From assembly GCF_002272795.1 (NCBI RefSeq), contig NZ_MLAT01000014.1, positions 1 to 35,719 on the forward strand: a DNA stretch of 35,719 nucleotides, in the 5' to 3' direction. How positions within the stretch are numbered: the stretch's first letter is position 1; each line of letters starts with the position of its first letter. Below, in pieces: positions 5,947-13,495 of this stretch. This stretch comes from Helicobacter sp. 13S00482-2 (GTDB lineage Bacteria > Campylobacterota > Campylobacteria > Campylobacterales > Helicobacteraceae). The notes under the pieces are model-generated. The model was not told where the DNA came from. It searched no databases and saw only the letters and a list, made by a program, of their open reading frames with translations. The translations under genes were made by a program, and so were the position numbers.

Positions 5947-7413
5947 TTATTTGATGATTTGGGGTTGTAATATATTGGTGGTGAAGTTCAAATTACCTTC
6001 ATAGCTCGTGCCACAAGCATAGAGATTGTTTCCATCAGTAGCGATAAAGGCTCTTTCAGCTTCGTAATTAGCACACAGATGAAAATCGATGATTTTTGCA
6101 GGCAATATTACTTTTGTAAGGGATTTTATAGGGGAAATGGCATTTCCTATTCCTAAACTTTGGGTTGCGTTATAACCAAAAGACTCCATAGACCCATCTT
6201 TATAAAGAATATAGTTACTAGGATAGCGATAGCCTTGTTTTTCAATTTGCTTCACATTTTTGGCGATGATTTTTGCTCTAGAGTTTTCACTCCTATTATC
6301 TCCTAAGCCCATCTCAGCACAACCCCAAGAGTATAGATTTCCTTTATCATCTAAAGCAAGGGCGACATCATAAACGCCCCCGCCTTTAAAATCTACTATA
6401 TTTTTTAAGGGCAGGTTGTTTTCATTCAAGATAGGGACAAAGGTATTTCTTTGGTTAGTATCACTTTGACTTAGATTATACTGTCCATTGTATCCCGCTC
6501 CTAAAAGATCGCCATCTTTTGTGATGATAAAAGCATTTCCCCACCAAGAACCATCGTTATAGCTTGAGTGGTAGATGAATTTAGGATTTTCTACATTGCT
6601 TACCAAAGTGGGGGTATTCACAGAATTGCTATGCCCTAAGCCTAGCCACCCTCTAATATTAAATCCCCAAGCATAAAGCTTCCCATCATTTTTAATCGCA
6701 AAAACGCCACTTCCAAAGTTATTCCCCACAAATACGTCTTTGACATTAGATAAGCTAGTTCTCACAAAACTTGAGCTATTGATGTTATTTCCTATGCCAA
6801 GTTGTCCATCTGGATTATAACCACTACCAAAAAGACTCCCATCTTCTAAGAGTACAAAAGTAAATTGATTGCTTCCATCATAACTTTGAGACACTATTTT
6901 TTTAATCTTGCTAGGAAAGGTAACTTTTTGAGGAATAGTTACATAATTGGTGTGTGAGAGTCCTAAGCAGCCCTGAGCGTTATATCCCCACACCCACATC
7001 GTATTGGAGTCTTTAACCTGTGCAAAATAACTCCCATGTCCGCCGATGAGATCAATAATCTCAATGCCTTCTGGAATGCCTACCCTAGAAAAACCAAAAC
7101 TAGCCACTCCTCTGCCTGAACCACTTCTATTAATATCGCCTCCAGAAACCATCACATCGCCATATTTGATGATATTGCCCTTCTCATCTTCAAAGACTTC
7201 TTGATAAAAGATAGTACGCCAACCATTGACTTTTTTCAAAAGCCTGATTCTTTTGATGGCTAACTCTTTTATGGTGCTTTGCACGATCGCGTTTAGATCT
7301 TGTTTTAAACTCGCATTATAAGCACTCAAAATAGCGATATTTTTATCAATACTCAGTGTTTTTAGAGCCTTTAGCTCATCTATTTTGTTTTCTAAAATTT
7401 CTAGATTTTCCAT
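5947..7413 (-). CDS. RCC1-repeat (beta-propeller) putative tail fibre or receptor-binding protein
   Basis: A 488-residue protein. Residues 1-50 look helical. From about residue 85 to the end there are repeats of the RCC1 type: MWVWGYNAQGCLGL, LFGSGYNPDGQLGIG, LYAWGFNIRGWLGLG, LLGAGYNGQY, LYSWGCAEMGLGDN, MESFGYNATQSLGIG, LYACGTSYEGNL. About seven blades can be counted, consistent with a closed propeller. RCC1 propellers are known best from eukaryotic proteins and bacterial effectors. Here the gene sits between the tail fibre gene and the fibre assembly-like gene, so a receptor-binding role is plausible. It has no signal peptide. An AAGGAG site precedes ATG 7413. Confidence 0.75.
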   Translation of the reverse strand: MENLEILENKIDELKALKTLSIDKNIAILSAYNASLKQDLNAIVQSTIKELAIKRIRLLKKVNGWRTIFYQEVFEDEKGNIIKYGDVMVSGGDINRSGSGRGVASFGFSRVGIPEGIEIIDLIGGHGSYFAQVKDSNTMWVWGYNAQGCLGLSHTNYVTIPQKVTFPSKIKKIVSQSYDGSNQFTFVLLEDGSLFGSGYNPDGQLGIGNNINSSSFVRTSLSNVKDVFVGNNFGSGVFAIKNDGKLYAWGFNIRGWLGLGHSNSVNTPTLVSNVENPKFIYHSSYNDGSWWGNAFIITKDGDLLGAGYNGQYNLSQSDTNQRNTFVPILNENNLPLKNIVDFKGGGVYDVALALDDKGNLYSWGCAEMGLGDNRSENSRAKIIAKNVKQIEKQGYRYPSNYILYKDGSMESFGYNATQSLGIGNAISPIKSLTKVILPAKIIDFHLCANYEAERAFIATDGNNLYACGTSYEGNLNFTTNILQPQIIK

Positions 7414-7425
7414 TTTTTCTCCTTG

Positions 7426-8493
7426 TTATTTGGTTGATGGGGATAGTTTTTCCCCTGCATAAATGCCCTCTAGATAAAAGATAGCATTGACCTCAACATC
7501 TTCACTCCTACCATAGATGGAATTAGCCCTACTTGCATCAAAACTCACTCTGTTTTGTGAGTACTCACCATTCCCACCACTCCAATGCCAATACCCTCCG
7601 CCTTCATTTCTAAAGACTCCATCACCACTGAGATTATCACACCCCCCATAGAGTTGTCCTAGTATGTTAGGAAGGCCACTTTTTTGCATACTGCCTACTT
7701 TAAAACTCTCTTGGGTGCCTTTAGAGTAATATCCTGCTCTTGGGATACGAAAATACTCCCTGCCATCATTACCAACGAAACCTAGTGTGTGATACCAAAG
7801 AAGGGGATATTCATCTCTTTTAAGCACTTCTCCCATTCCTATATAATCAGAGGGAAGGCTATTACGATAAAAATAGCTTTTTTTACCGATGGTATTTTGC
7901 TTTTGCAAATCTAGCTTGATGTTTTCTAGTTCTGTATCTAAGTAATGCTCTAGATCTAAAAGAAGCATTTTAGTTTTAGCTTGTGCTTTGAATTCTGCTA
8001 ATAAAGGCTCAAAGTTATTGACAAAGTTCTTAAAGGGCTCAAACTCAGCTTCTGAAATGTAACTATCGCTTTTGAAAACCATCTCACCGCTAAAGCCCTC
8101 AAGAGAGGTTTTGACAATAAAAGTCCCTCCGATGCCTTGAAGCTTTTTTATCTTAGGGGTTAAAGCGAGGGTAAAGATACTCTCCTCATTCACTAAAGCA
8201 AGGGCGTAAATGGTATTTTCTGAAGCTATGTCATAATCTAGATTGATTTCAAAACACAGGCAATTTTGAGTATCAAAATACGCACGTCTTATATCTGTGC
8301 TAATAAAAGCATAAGGCTTTAGATCATCTAAGGTGATGTTTGGATTTTTAAGAAAGTTTTCAAAATCCTCATCAGATGGATTGTCTTTGCCTATAAATAA
8401 GGCTTTTGTGTTTTTTTCTTTTAGAGATTGCAGTATCTCTTTTCCTGTGAGATTGTTTAAAATAGAGTGTATATTTTGCATTAAAGCCTCCAT
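7426..8493 (-). CDS. Tail fibre protein (gpH/collar-like C-terminus)
   Basis: A 355-residue protein whose N-terminal half is helical and acidic and whose C-terminal half is rich in Gly, Tyr and Ser (GMGEVLKRDEYPLLW, YFRIPRAGYY, GGGYWHWSGGNGEY), ending in VNAIFYLEGI. This end resembles the collar-like tips of phage fibre proteins. The gene overlaps the end of the gpI gene by 13 bases, the normal I-H order of P2-like tails. It would recognise the host surface. It is shorter than the long P2 fibre. Confidence 0.75.
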   Translation of the reverse strand: MEALMQNIHSILNNLTGKEILQSLKEKNTKALFIGKDNPSDEDFENFLKNPNITLDDLKPYAFISTDIRRAYFDTQNCLCFEINLDYDIASENTIYALALVNEESIFTLALTPKIKKLQGIGGTFIVKTSLEGFSGEMVFKSDSYISEAEFEPFKNFVNNFEPLLAEFKAQAKTKMLLLDLEHYLDTELENIKLDLQKQNTIGKKSYFYRNSLPSDYIGMGEVLKRDEYPLLWYHTLGFVGNDGREYFRIPRAGYYSKGTQESFKVGSMQKSGLPNILGQLYGGCDNLSGDGVFRNEGGGYWHWSGGNGEYSQNRVSFDASRANSIYGRSEDVEVNAIFYLEGIYAGEKLSPSTK

Positions 8494-8972
8494 AAAATTG
8501 AAGTTTGAAGAGAAATATTTTGTTTTAAAGTGGGCATAGAAAAATCAAGCCCTGCTAGGTTGTCTCTCACAGGCTTTATTTCTTCTACTATGGTTTTGAG
8601 TGCTTGAAGGGTTGATTCATTGATACCTTCATCAATAGAGGTTTTTAAAGAAAATTCAAAAGGTCTTAGTTTTTTGTCTTCCTTAGCAGTTTGTATAAGA
8701 CTCTCTCCAAAGATTTTAGATATGCCTTCTTTTAAGGCTTCTTTGGTGCCAAGCCTAGCTTTGGAGATCATAGGAGTTTCTAAGAGTTTAGAAGCTTTTA
8801 CTAAATCTAGATTCGTGGTATTAATATCAAAGGTATTAGCGATGAAATTTACGTTTTCAGGAGTGGGTTTATAGAAAAATCTATCTTTAAAATCTAGCTT
8901 GTTTTCTAAGAAACTCCCTATAACCTCATCAATGATTTTTAGCTCTTTAAAGTGAGAAGGTAGTAAGCTCAT
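8481..8972 (-). CDS. Baseplate protein gpI-like
   Basis: This 163-residue protein starts MSLLPSHFKELKIIDEVIGS and fits the P2 gpI family, which caps the baseplate wedge and connects to the fibre. It follows gpJ, but a plus-strand micro-ORF module (module 3) is inserted between them. It overlaps the fibre gene downstream. A GGAAC site lies before ATG 8972. Confidence 0.75.
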   Translation of the reverse strand: MSLLPSHFKELKIIDEVIGSFLENKLDFKDRFFYKPTPENVNFIANTFDINTTNLDLVKASKLLETPMISKARLGTKEALKEGISKIFGESLIQTAKEDKKLRPFEFSLKTSIDEGINESTLQALKTIVEEIKPVRDNLAGLDFSMPTLKQNISLQTSILWRL

Positions 8973-8983
8973 TTTATGTTCCT

Positions 8984-9019
8984 ATTCATAGTATATTGCA
9001 CCCCATTCATAGCATATTG
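8984..9019. repeat. Short direct repeat upstream of gpI
   Basis: ATTCATAGTATATTG (8984-8998) and ATTCATAGCATATTG (9005-9019) are repeated with a period of 21 bp, two helical turns, between gpI and the module 3 promoter. The pair could be a protein-binding site or a trace of small duplication. Confidence 0.5.
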
Positions 9020-9051
9020 TGGTACATTGATGCCTTTTTTTGAATATTTTT

Positions 9052-9060
9052 TGCTATAAT
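9052..9060 (+). promoter_or_regulatory. Extended -10 promoter of micro-ORF module 3
   Basis: TGCTATAAT-type element (TTGCTATAAT), the same as in modules 1 and 2, but the upstream sequence is unrelated to their shared promoter block. Transcription would start near 9067, at the CCGA/TCGG hairpin (9070-9086). Confidence 0.7.
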
Positions 9061-9066
9061 TGTCCT

Positions 9067-9149
9067 GAACCGATAGTAGTAGTCGGTGCAAAAAAACTAA
9101 GACCTTGTGTGGGATAGCCCATCTCTTTTTGAGATGGGTTTTTTTTTGG
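9067..9149 (+). ncRNA. Structured leader RNA of module 3, ending at an intrinsic terminator
   Basis: AAAAACTAAGA (9092-9102) pairs with TCTTAGTTTTT (9289-9299) after the peptide stop. CCTTGTGT (9103-9110) pairs with ACACAAGG (9179-9186), which is the Shine-Dalgarno region. The terminator hairpin CCCATCTC/GAGATGGG (9118-9138, five-base loop) is perfect and followed by T9. The order and spacing match modules 1 and 2, while every arm has a different sequence. Confidence 0.7.
9118..9147 (+). terminator. Intrinsic terminator inside module 3 leader
   Basis: Perfect 8-bp stem CCCATCTC/GAGATGGG with loop TTTTT, then nine Ts. It is the clearest of the three internal terminators. Confidence 0.85.
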
Positions 9150-9194
9150 ATAATTTTTTGGGAAAGGGGTGGGATTTTACACAAGGAGTCCGCA

Positions 9195-9284
9195 ATGGAT
9201 ATATTCAGTATAGTCATTGCTATTTTAGGAGTGCTTATCGCTCTCTTCAGAGAGGAATTAAGAGCATTTTTTAAACTAAAATAG
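9195..9284 (+). CDS. Module 3 hydrophobic micropeptide, 29 aa (toxin-like)
   Basis: ATG 9195 follows AAGGAG at 9184-9189. The peptide begins MDIFSIVIAILGVLIA and ends LFREELRAFFKLK, clearly a paralogue of the peptides at 1238 and 3824 with one extra residue. The overall pattern (MD or MN, about 15 hydrophobic residues, amphipathic end, final LK) recalls TisB. On the opposite strand within the gene, TATACT (complement of 9209-9214) could be an antisense -10 element. The insertion splits the usual gpJ-gpI pair. Confidence 0.7.
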   Translation: MDIFSIVIAILGVLIALFREELRAFFKLK

Positions 9285-9299
9285 CCGTTCTTAGTTTTT

Positions 9300-9330
9300 G
9301 GCAGTGGTGATACTACCGCCACTGTCTTTT
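9300..9330 (+). terminator. Terminator of micro-ORF module 3
   Basis: GGCAGTGG (9300-9307) pairs with CCACTGTC (9319-9326), including one G-U pair, followed by TTTT. It abuts the stop codon of gpJ on the other strand. Its sequence is unrelated to the module 1 and 2 terminators. Confidence 0.7.
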
Positions 9331-10356
9331 TCATCTTCTCTCTCCTATAACCAAACTACCAAGTTTATAAATCCCATTTTCTATCATCGGGGGCAACTCT
9401 GATATTTGCACATCTTGCAAATCTTCACTCACAAAAGATGCGGCGATGATTTTAGAAATATTTAACTCTTCTTCTATCTCTAACGTTTCAAACAGGCCTC
9501 TGATTTGAGAATCTATGGCAGATGTTATAGAAGCGATATTACTGATGGATCTGAGTTTTAAAGTGATATTTAAATCCACTAGTATTTCTTTTGCTTCTGT
9601 GTAGATAATGGTATCTGTGATGGGGATATTGGGCTCTATGGAGTCTTTTAGTGCCCTTAGTGCTGTGGGGGAATTTTTTGTGTAGATGACCTCAACCACT
9701 CCTAAATCTTTATGCTTGATTTTGACTTTCGCTACTTCAGCAATAGAGCTTAGATATTGATAGGATTTCAAACTTCCTGCAGTGCTAGGGCGAGTAAGAG
9801 AGAGTAAAAATCGCTTTTTAAGTTCTGTATCGCTTTCTTTGGTTTGTTTTTGAATAAAGGGGGTGAGTTTTTTAATTTCCTTGATATAAATATGGGGTAT
9901 TTCTAAAGCGGTAATATCAAAATCCCCACTCAATCCCTCTTGCAAAACAATATCACACTGTGCTTTTAAGTCTTCTCCTATATGTAACTCTTCACTCAAA
10001 AAAGCATCGTGCCCTTGTTTATCAGTGAATTTGGTGCCTTTAGCTAAGCTAAGAGGAGAAGTAGCGATGATTTCTAGCTTTGAAATAAACGGACTTCCTT
10101 GAAAACGAACAATCCCTGCTAGGCTAACAAGGGCATCTAGATACTCTCCTGTGCTAAATTCAAGATAGTTTTGTGAAATAGTGAAATTGATATAGTTGAT
10201 GTATTTATTGAGTCTAAATAAAAAACAATCTAAAAGGATATTAAAATCATCGCCCTTTAGGGGTTCATAGTTGGGTAATTTCTCTCTTAGTGATGCTAAG
10301 ATGATGTTTTTTTCTAGCTCTATATCGCAGGGGATTAGGAAATTAGGAGTATTCAT
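9331..10356 (-). CDS. Baseplate protein gpJ-like
   Basis: A 341-residue protein with the features of the P2 gpJ / baseplate J family: a helical N-terminus, FSTGEYLDALVSLAGIVR, a central beta-rich part starting PLSLAKGTKFTDKQG, then DTELKKRFLLSLTRPSTAGS and a C-terminal part rich in Ile. It forms the wedge of the baseplate. The length is normal. It overlaps the preceding gene by four bases. Confidence 0.85.
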   Translation of the reverse strand: MNTPNFLIPCDIELEKNIILASLREKLPNYEPLKGDDFNILLDCFLFRLNKYINYINFTISQNYLEFSTGEYLDALVSLAGIVRFQGSPFISKLEIIATSPLSLAKGTKFTDKQGHDAFLSEELHIGEDLKAQCDIVLQEGLSGDFDITALEIPHIYIKEIKKLTPFIQKQTKESDTELKKRFLLSLTRPSTAGSLKSYQYLSSIAEVAKVKIKHKDLGVVEVIYTKNSPTALRALKDSIEPNIPITDTIIYTEAKEILVDLNITLKLRSISNIASITSAIDSQIRGLFETLEIEEELNISKIIAASFVSEDLQDVQISELPPMIENGIYKLGSLVIGERR

Positions 10357-10739
10357 ATGGAGAACCTTTGTGTGTAATAAGATACTTTAAGAGAAATAGT
10401 TGTTTGTAAAAATAAGCTTTCAAGATATTCGCTTTGTTTGCTGATGCTTTCAACTTGATAGATATAAACATCATTAGGAAGGGCTTTTATGGCTCCTAAG
10501 ATGTGATTTACACAATCAACATATTCCATTGCATCATCATTTAAAATCCCTATCTCTATAGAGCTTTCTATCTTCCAACAATCACTTGAGATTTCAAAAA
10601 TGGCATCTTCTGAGTCCTTAATAATGCACACTGGATAATCACTTGAGTTATAAGCAACCTTTTCATATAAATCCACATTATTAAAAACTCCTAATGCACT
10701 GAGGGCATTTTTTAAGGTATTTAAAAGTTCTTTTTTCAT
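10353..10739 (-). CDS. Phage protein of unknown function, possible tail terminator or completion protein
   Basis: A 128-residue protein with no motif I can name. The arrangement of an N-terminal helix (MKKELLNTLKNALSALGVF) followed by alternating strands, and the position shortly after head-tail connector-like genes, fits the size and fold class of minor tail completion proteins. The start overlaps the preceding stop by four bases. Confidence 0.45.
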   Translation of the reverse strand: MKKELLNTLKNALSALGVFNNVDLYEKVAYNSSDYPVCIIKDSEDAIFEISSDCWKIESSIEIGILNDDAMEYVDCVNHILGAIKALPNDVYIYQVESISKQSEYLESLFLQTTISLKVSYYTQRFSI

Positions 10740-11038
10740 TTGACTTCTTCCAAAATAAGCCTGTTAAGGACTTTTGATTCTTTTAATATTTCTCTCACTT
10801 TATAGCCTTGTGAGGTTTCTAACTCAAAAATCACATCTCTTAATTTAAGCCCTGCTTTAAGGGCATCAATACAGGTGATGAGCAATGAGGTTTGATACCC
10901 CACAGTGCTATCTTCAAAAATAACTTGAGCATTTTTTTTGAGATGTCCATAAAAGATAAAATCATCTTTTTTAAAGCCATCTGTTTTTTTTGATAAGATG
11001 GCTGATAAATCACGATTTAGAATGCTTTTAGGTATCAT
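10736..11038 (-). CDS. Phage protein of unknown function, possible head-tail connector
   Basis: A 100-residue protein beginning MIPKSILNRDLSAILSKKTD, mostly beta-rich after residue 25. I do not recognise a family. It lies in a chain of small overlapping genes between the portal and gpJ, where head-tail joining proteins are usually found. Four-base overlaps on both sides indicate translational coupling. Confidence 0.4.
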   Translation of the reverse strand: MIPKSILNRDLSAILSKKTDGFKKDDFIFYGHLKKNAQVIFEDSTVGYQTSLLITCIDALKAGLKLRDVIFELETSQGYKVREILKESKVLNRLILEEVK

Positions 11039-11283
11039 TTATAACTCTTGGTGTTGTTTTTAGTTTCTTTGGCATCTTGTTTTATCTCTTCTTGGTTCTC
11101 AATAGGTGCCTCTTGTTTTTGAGTTGCCTTAGGCTCTTGTTTTAAAGATGCTTTTTCAATTACCTTATTAGCAAGTAGCCTTGCTATAAAACCCTCATCA
11201 GTGCCATTTTTAAAATCCAATACCTCATCTTTAGCAAGGAATTTCCCTGCTATTTGTGTGTCATATAAAACTCTGTATTTCAT
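11035..11283 (-). CDS. Small phage protein of unknown function
   Basis: An 82-residue protein. Residues 1-46 look folded (MKYRVLYDTQIAGKFLAKDE followed by FIARLLANKVIEKAS); the rest is a low-complexity Gln/Glu/Lys tail. Small proteins of this kind are often found just after major capsid genes. Here it directly follows the shortened portal, which suits the idea that capsid genes were deleted between them. Confidence 0.45.
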   Translation of the reverse strand: MKYRVLYDTQIAGKFLAKDEVLDFKNGTDEGFIARLLANKVIEKASLKQEPKATQKQEAPIENQEEIKQDAKETKNNTKSYK

Positions 11284-11292
11284 AGGATTTCC

Positions 11293-12234
11293 TTATATAT
11301 TTTTTGAAACCACAAAGGCATTGTTTCTTTTGTAGTTAAAGTCTAGATCATAAAAACACTCAATGTTGTGCATTTTCCTGATGAATTTTTGCTGTGTTCT
11401 TCTGAACATACGTCTTTCGTTGGTTTTGCCTTCTCTAGTGGAGCTATAGTTGGATTTTTGTAAATCTCCTGTGAGTGTGGCATAAGAGAGTCCAAGTCCT
11501 TTAGCGATGTCTCTATCACAAGAGTATAAAAAGGTATTCATATCTGTGCTAGGAGGTGGGGTTAATGGGTGGAGCTTGAGATTAGAATCAAAAACATTGA
11601 GCTTCCCTGCTTCGATGATGCGAGTCTCTTGTTTTGCTTTAGATTCTATATCTGTATCATTATAAATATCTTTTGCATTGAATGGATCGCTACTTTTTAA
11701 CTCGATGCCTTTTTTAATGTCATCGTTATTATCAAAATCACTAGGGATATATTCAGGGGGTATGAATTGAATTTTAAATCCATCTTGAGTATCACATAGA
11801 TGAATAAAGCACTCTCCATCTCTTAGATAATGCTTGAGTGCCAACTCTTCAAAATCTCTAAAATCAAAGATTTCTTCTAAATCACAAAATAGACACCAGT
11901 GTGCAAAAAGACCCTCTACTTTTTTATCTAGCTCATCATTTCCCGTATTCACATCTAAGATAAATCCCATATCTCCATACATCTCTGATTCCATTGTTTC
12001 AAAAAAACTAGAGATGAGAGCTGATGCATTCCCTAAGCCTCTTGCTTGGTTTCTGATACGAACATACACAGAATCAGGATCGGTGTTTAAAGAGATTTTA
12101 AAAAATTCATTTTTATAGAGTTCTTTAGGATTTAAACTCCTAAAATCAGATTCATAGTTGCGTTCGATATAGACTTTTTTGTCTTCTTTTGGATTTTTTG
12201 GTGAGGGTTTTTTAAATATATCTAATAATTTCAT
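11293..12234 (-). CDS. Phage portal protein, lambda type, internally and C-terminally shortened
   Basis: Only 313 residues, while lambda-type portals are about 500. The N-terminal part (YVRIRNQARGLGNASALISS, then GFILDVNTGNDELD and LRDGECFIHL) and the later signature RDIAKGLGLSYATLTGDL followed by NYSSTREGKTNERRMF are well preserved. The middle region that normally holds the HVF...RGVP-type segment is missing, because residues about 185-215 lead almost directly into IIEAGKLNVFDSNLKL. After RTQQKFIRKM the expected C-terminal part is replaced by about 25 residues ending NNAFVVSKNI, possibly the tail of another gene such as a capsid gene. The frame stays open, but the protein is unlikely to form a working portal. 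Confidence 0.75.
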   Translation of the reverse strand: MKLLDIFKKPSPKNPKEDKKVYIERNYESDFRSLNPKELYKNEFFKISLNTDPDSVYVRIRNQARGLGNASALISSFFETMESEMYGDMGFILDVNTGNDELDKKVEGLFAHWCLFCDLEEIFDFRDFEELALKHYLRDGECFIHLCDTQDGFKIQFIPPEYIPSDFDNNDDIKKGIELKSSDPFNAKDIYNDTDIESKAKQETRIIEAGKLNVFDSNLKLHPLTPPPSTDMNTFLYSCDRDIAKGLGLSYATLTGDLQKSNYSSTREGKTNERRMFRRTQQKFIRKMHNIECFYDLDFNYKRNNAFVVSKNI

Positions 12235-12239
12235 TATGG

Positions 12240-12455
12240 TTACTTGATGATGAGTTGGATACTATTTGGAGTGGATATTTGATTGATATAGGTCTTTTTA
12301 AGCTTTTCTAACTCGGCTATCATTTCTATGGGAGAACGCTTTTTGATATTCACTCCATCAATAGAGTATTCTGAAATTTCAATACCATCTTTGAGATTAT
12401 TTAAAATCTCATCTCTAGCTTCATCGATGGCTTGTATTCTTTGTTTTAAAGTCAT
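12240..12455 (-). CDS. Head-tail joining protein, gpW-like
   Basis: A 71-residue protein made of two helices around a beta hairpin (DGIEISEYSIDGVNIKKRSP), the typical make-up of lambda gpW. gpW genes normally lie directly before the portal gene, as here. It stabilises packaged DNA in the head, so it is another leftover of a head module. It overlaps the gene before it by four bases. Confidence 0.7.
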   Translation of the reverse strand: MTLKQRIQAIDEARDEILNNLKDGIEISEYSIDGVNIKKRSPIEMIAELEKLKKTYINQISTPNSIQLIIK

Positions 12456-12712
12456 TTTTCACCTCCAAATAACGACAAGATGAACTCCCTGCCAATGCCT
12501 GTGATTCTTCTGTTATAAATGATGGTGCCATTATCTAAGACTTCTTGCTTGATGGACTCATAGCCTAGATTTGAATATTGGCTATACATCACCCAAGTGC
12601 CATTGATGCTATATTGGATTTTCATATTTTGATAATCACCTATGACTCTCACTTGCCCTAACTCTGTATTCTGAAATATCTTTAATGTATTACTATTTGA
12701 TACTGCACTCAT
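12452..12712 (-). CDS. Small phage protein, possibly a BRO-N-like fragment
   Basis: An 86-residue protein. LKIFQNTELGQVRVIGDYQN resembles the start of BRO-N domains of phage antirepressors, but the rest does not continue that pattern clearly. It overlaps the Rha gene stop by one base, so it is co-translated. In a usual head operon the large terminase gene would be near here. Function unknown. Confidence 0.35.
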   Translation of the reverse strand: MSAVSNSNTLKIFQNTELGQVRVIGDYQNMKIQYSINGTWVMYSQYSNLGYESIKQEVLDNGTIIYNRRITGIGREFILSLFGGEK

Positions 12713-13461
12713 TAAAAATCCCTTTTTAGTTTTTCAGTGAAATAGATTTGTCCTTTTCCTGTGATGAGTGTTTTGGTAGCTATCCTCTGCCCATAAGAAG
12801 TTTCATAGGTGCTTTCAATGAGTTTGAAATATCCTTTTTCTAAATACTCTTGATAAGGTTGATTATTCATAAGGAGGTATTTGTTTTCTCTTAGATATTT
12901 AAAGAGTCTGTTTTGTCCTATCTTGATATTTTCATCAAATAAAAGCTTTGCAAATTCTCCTATAGAGATGGCATTACTTGCATCAGTTACAGTTTTAGCA
13001 AAAGTTACAAGGGGTTTGTCATTTTGGATTTTATACTCTAGTGCGTTTATGGTTTTAGCTTGAGTTAGTGCAAGTTCAAGGGCTTGTATGTAGTTCTCTG
13101 GGATTTTTGGGGTTTTGAGCTGGGATTCCATTTTATTAAAAGCATCAATAAAAGCTGTTTTCCAAAAATAAGCTTTAGATCCTGTGAAACTCATCACCAA
13201 TAAAGAAAAACCATCGCGGGTTAGGTTGTAGTATTTTGTTGGTTTCTCAAAAATCCCATTTTTACGTACTTCCTCCGACACCTCAAAATTTAGGAGTCGA
13301 AAAGAATCATTAGGCAAAGACTCTATGGATTTAATAATATTGTCGTGTCTTTTTTCAAAAACTCTAGCAATTTCTAAGCTTGAAACGTAGATCTTATTAT
13401 CAATCACATCTAAATTTATCTCTTCATTATTATTATTTGTAGTCAGTTGATTTTCACTCAT
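12712..13461 (-). CDS. Rha-type phage regulator with KilAC antirepressor C-terminus
   Basis: The N-terminal part (residues about 15-115) is a Rha domain: VSSLEIARVFEKRHDNIIKS, then KYYNLTRDGFSLLVMSFTG and YFWKTAFIDAFNKME. The C-terminal part (about 145-249), with ISIGEFAKLLFDENIKIGQN, FKYLRENKYLL and the TLITGKGQIYF pattern, is a KilAC antirepressor domain. Proteins of this make-up act in phage immunity or induction. The gene has its own likely promoter, TATAAT at 13490-13495, within a repeat also found before the gpV gene. No repressor partner is visible in the window. Confidence 0.85.
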   Translation of the reverse strand: MSENQLTTNNNNEEINLDVIDNKIYVSSLEIARVFEKRHDNIIKSIESLPNDSFRLLNFEVSEEVRKNGIFEKPTKYYNLTRDGFSLLVMSFTGSKAYFWKTAFIDAFNKMESQLKTPKIPENYIQALELALTQAKTINALEYKIQNDKPLVTFAKTVTDASNAISIGEFAKLLFDENIKIGQNRLFKYLRENKYLLMNNQPYQEYLEKGYFKLIESTYETSYGQRIATKTLITGKGQIYFTEKLKRDF

Positions 13462-13489
13462 TGAACCTTCCTGGATATAAATAACGTGG

Positions 13490-13495
13490 ATTATA
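13490..13495 (-). promoter_or_regulatory. -10 element of the Rha-KilAC promoter
   Basis: TATAAT on the minus strand, followed by a leader of about 20 bases to ATG 13461. The sequence upstream is shared with the gpV promoter and includes a run of six Cs (13508-13513) and 10-bp-phased TGAAA motifs. Confidence 0.65.

Noticed and set aside
8969-9334. Minus-strand 121-aa frame across module 3
   Set aside because: It is the antisense shadow of the promoter, terminator and micropeptide; composition is not protein-like and there is no family likeness.
12452-12712. Large terminase fragment
   Set aside because: The position would suit a terminase remnant, but no Walker or nuclease motif is present; it looks more like a BRO-N start.
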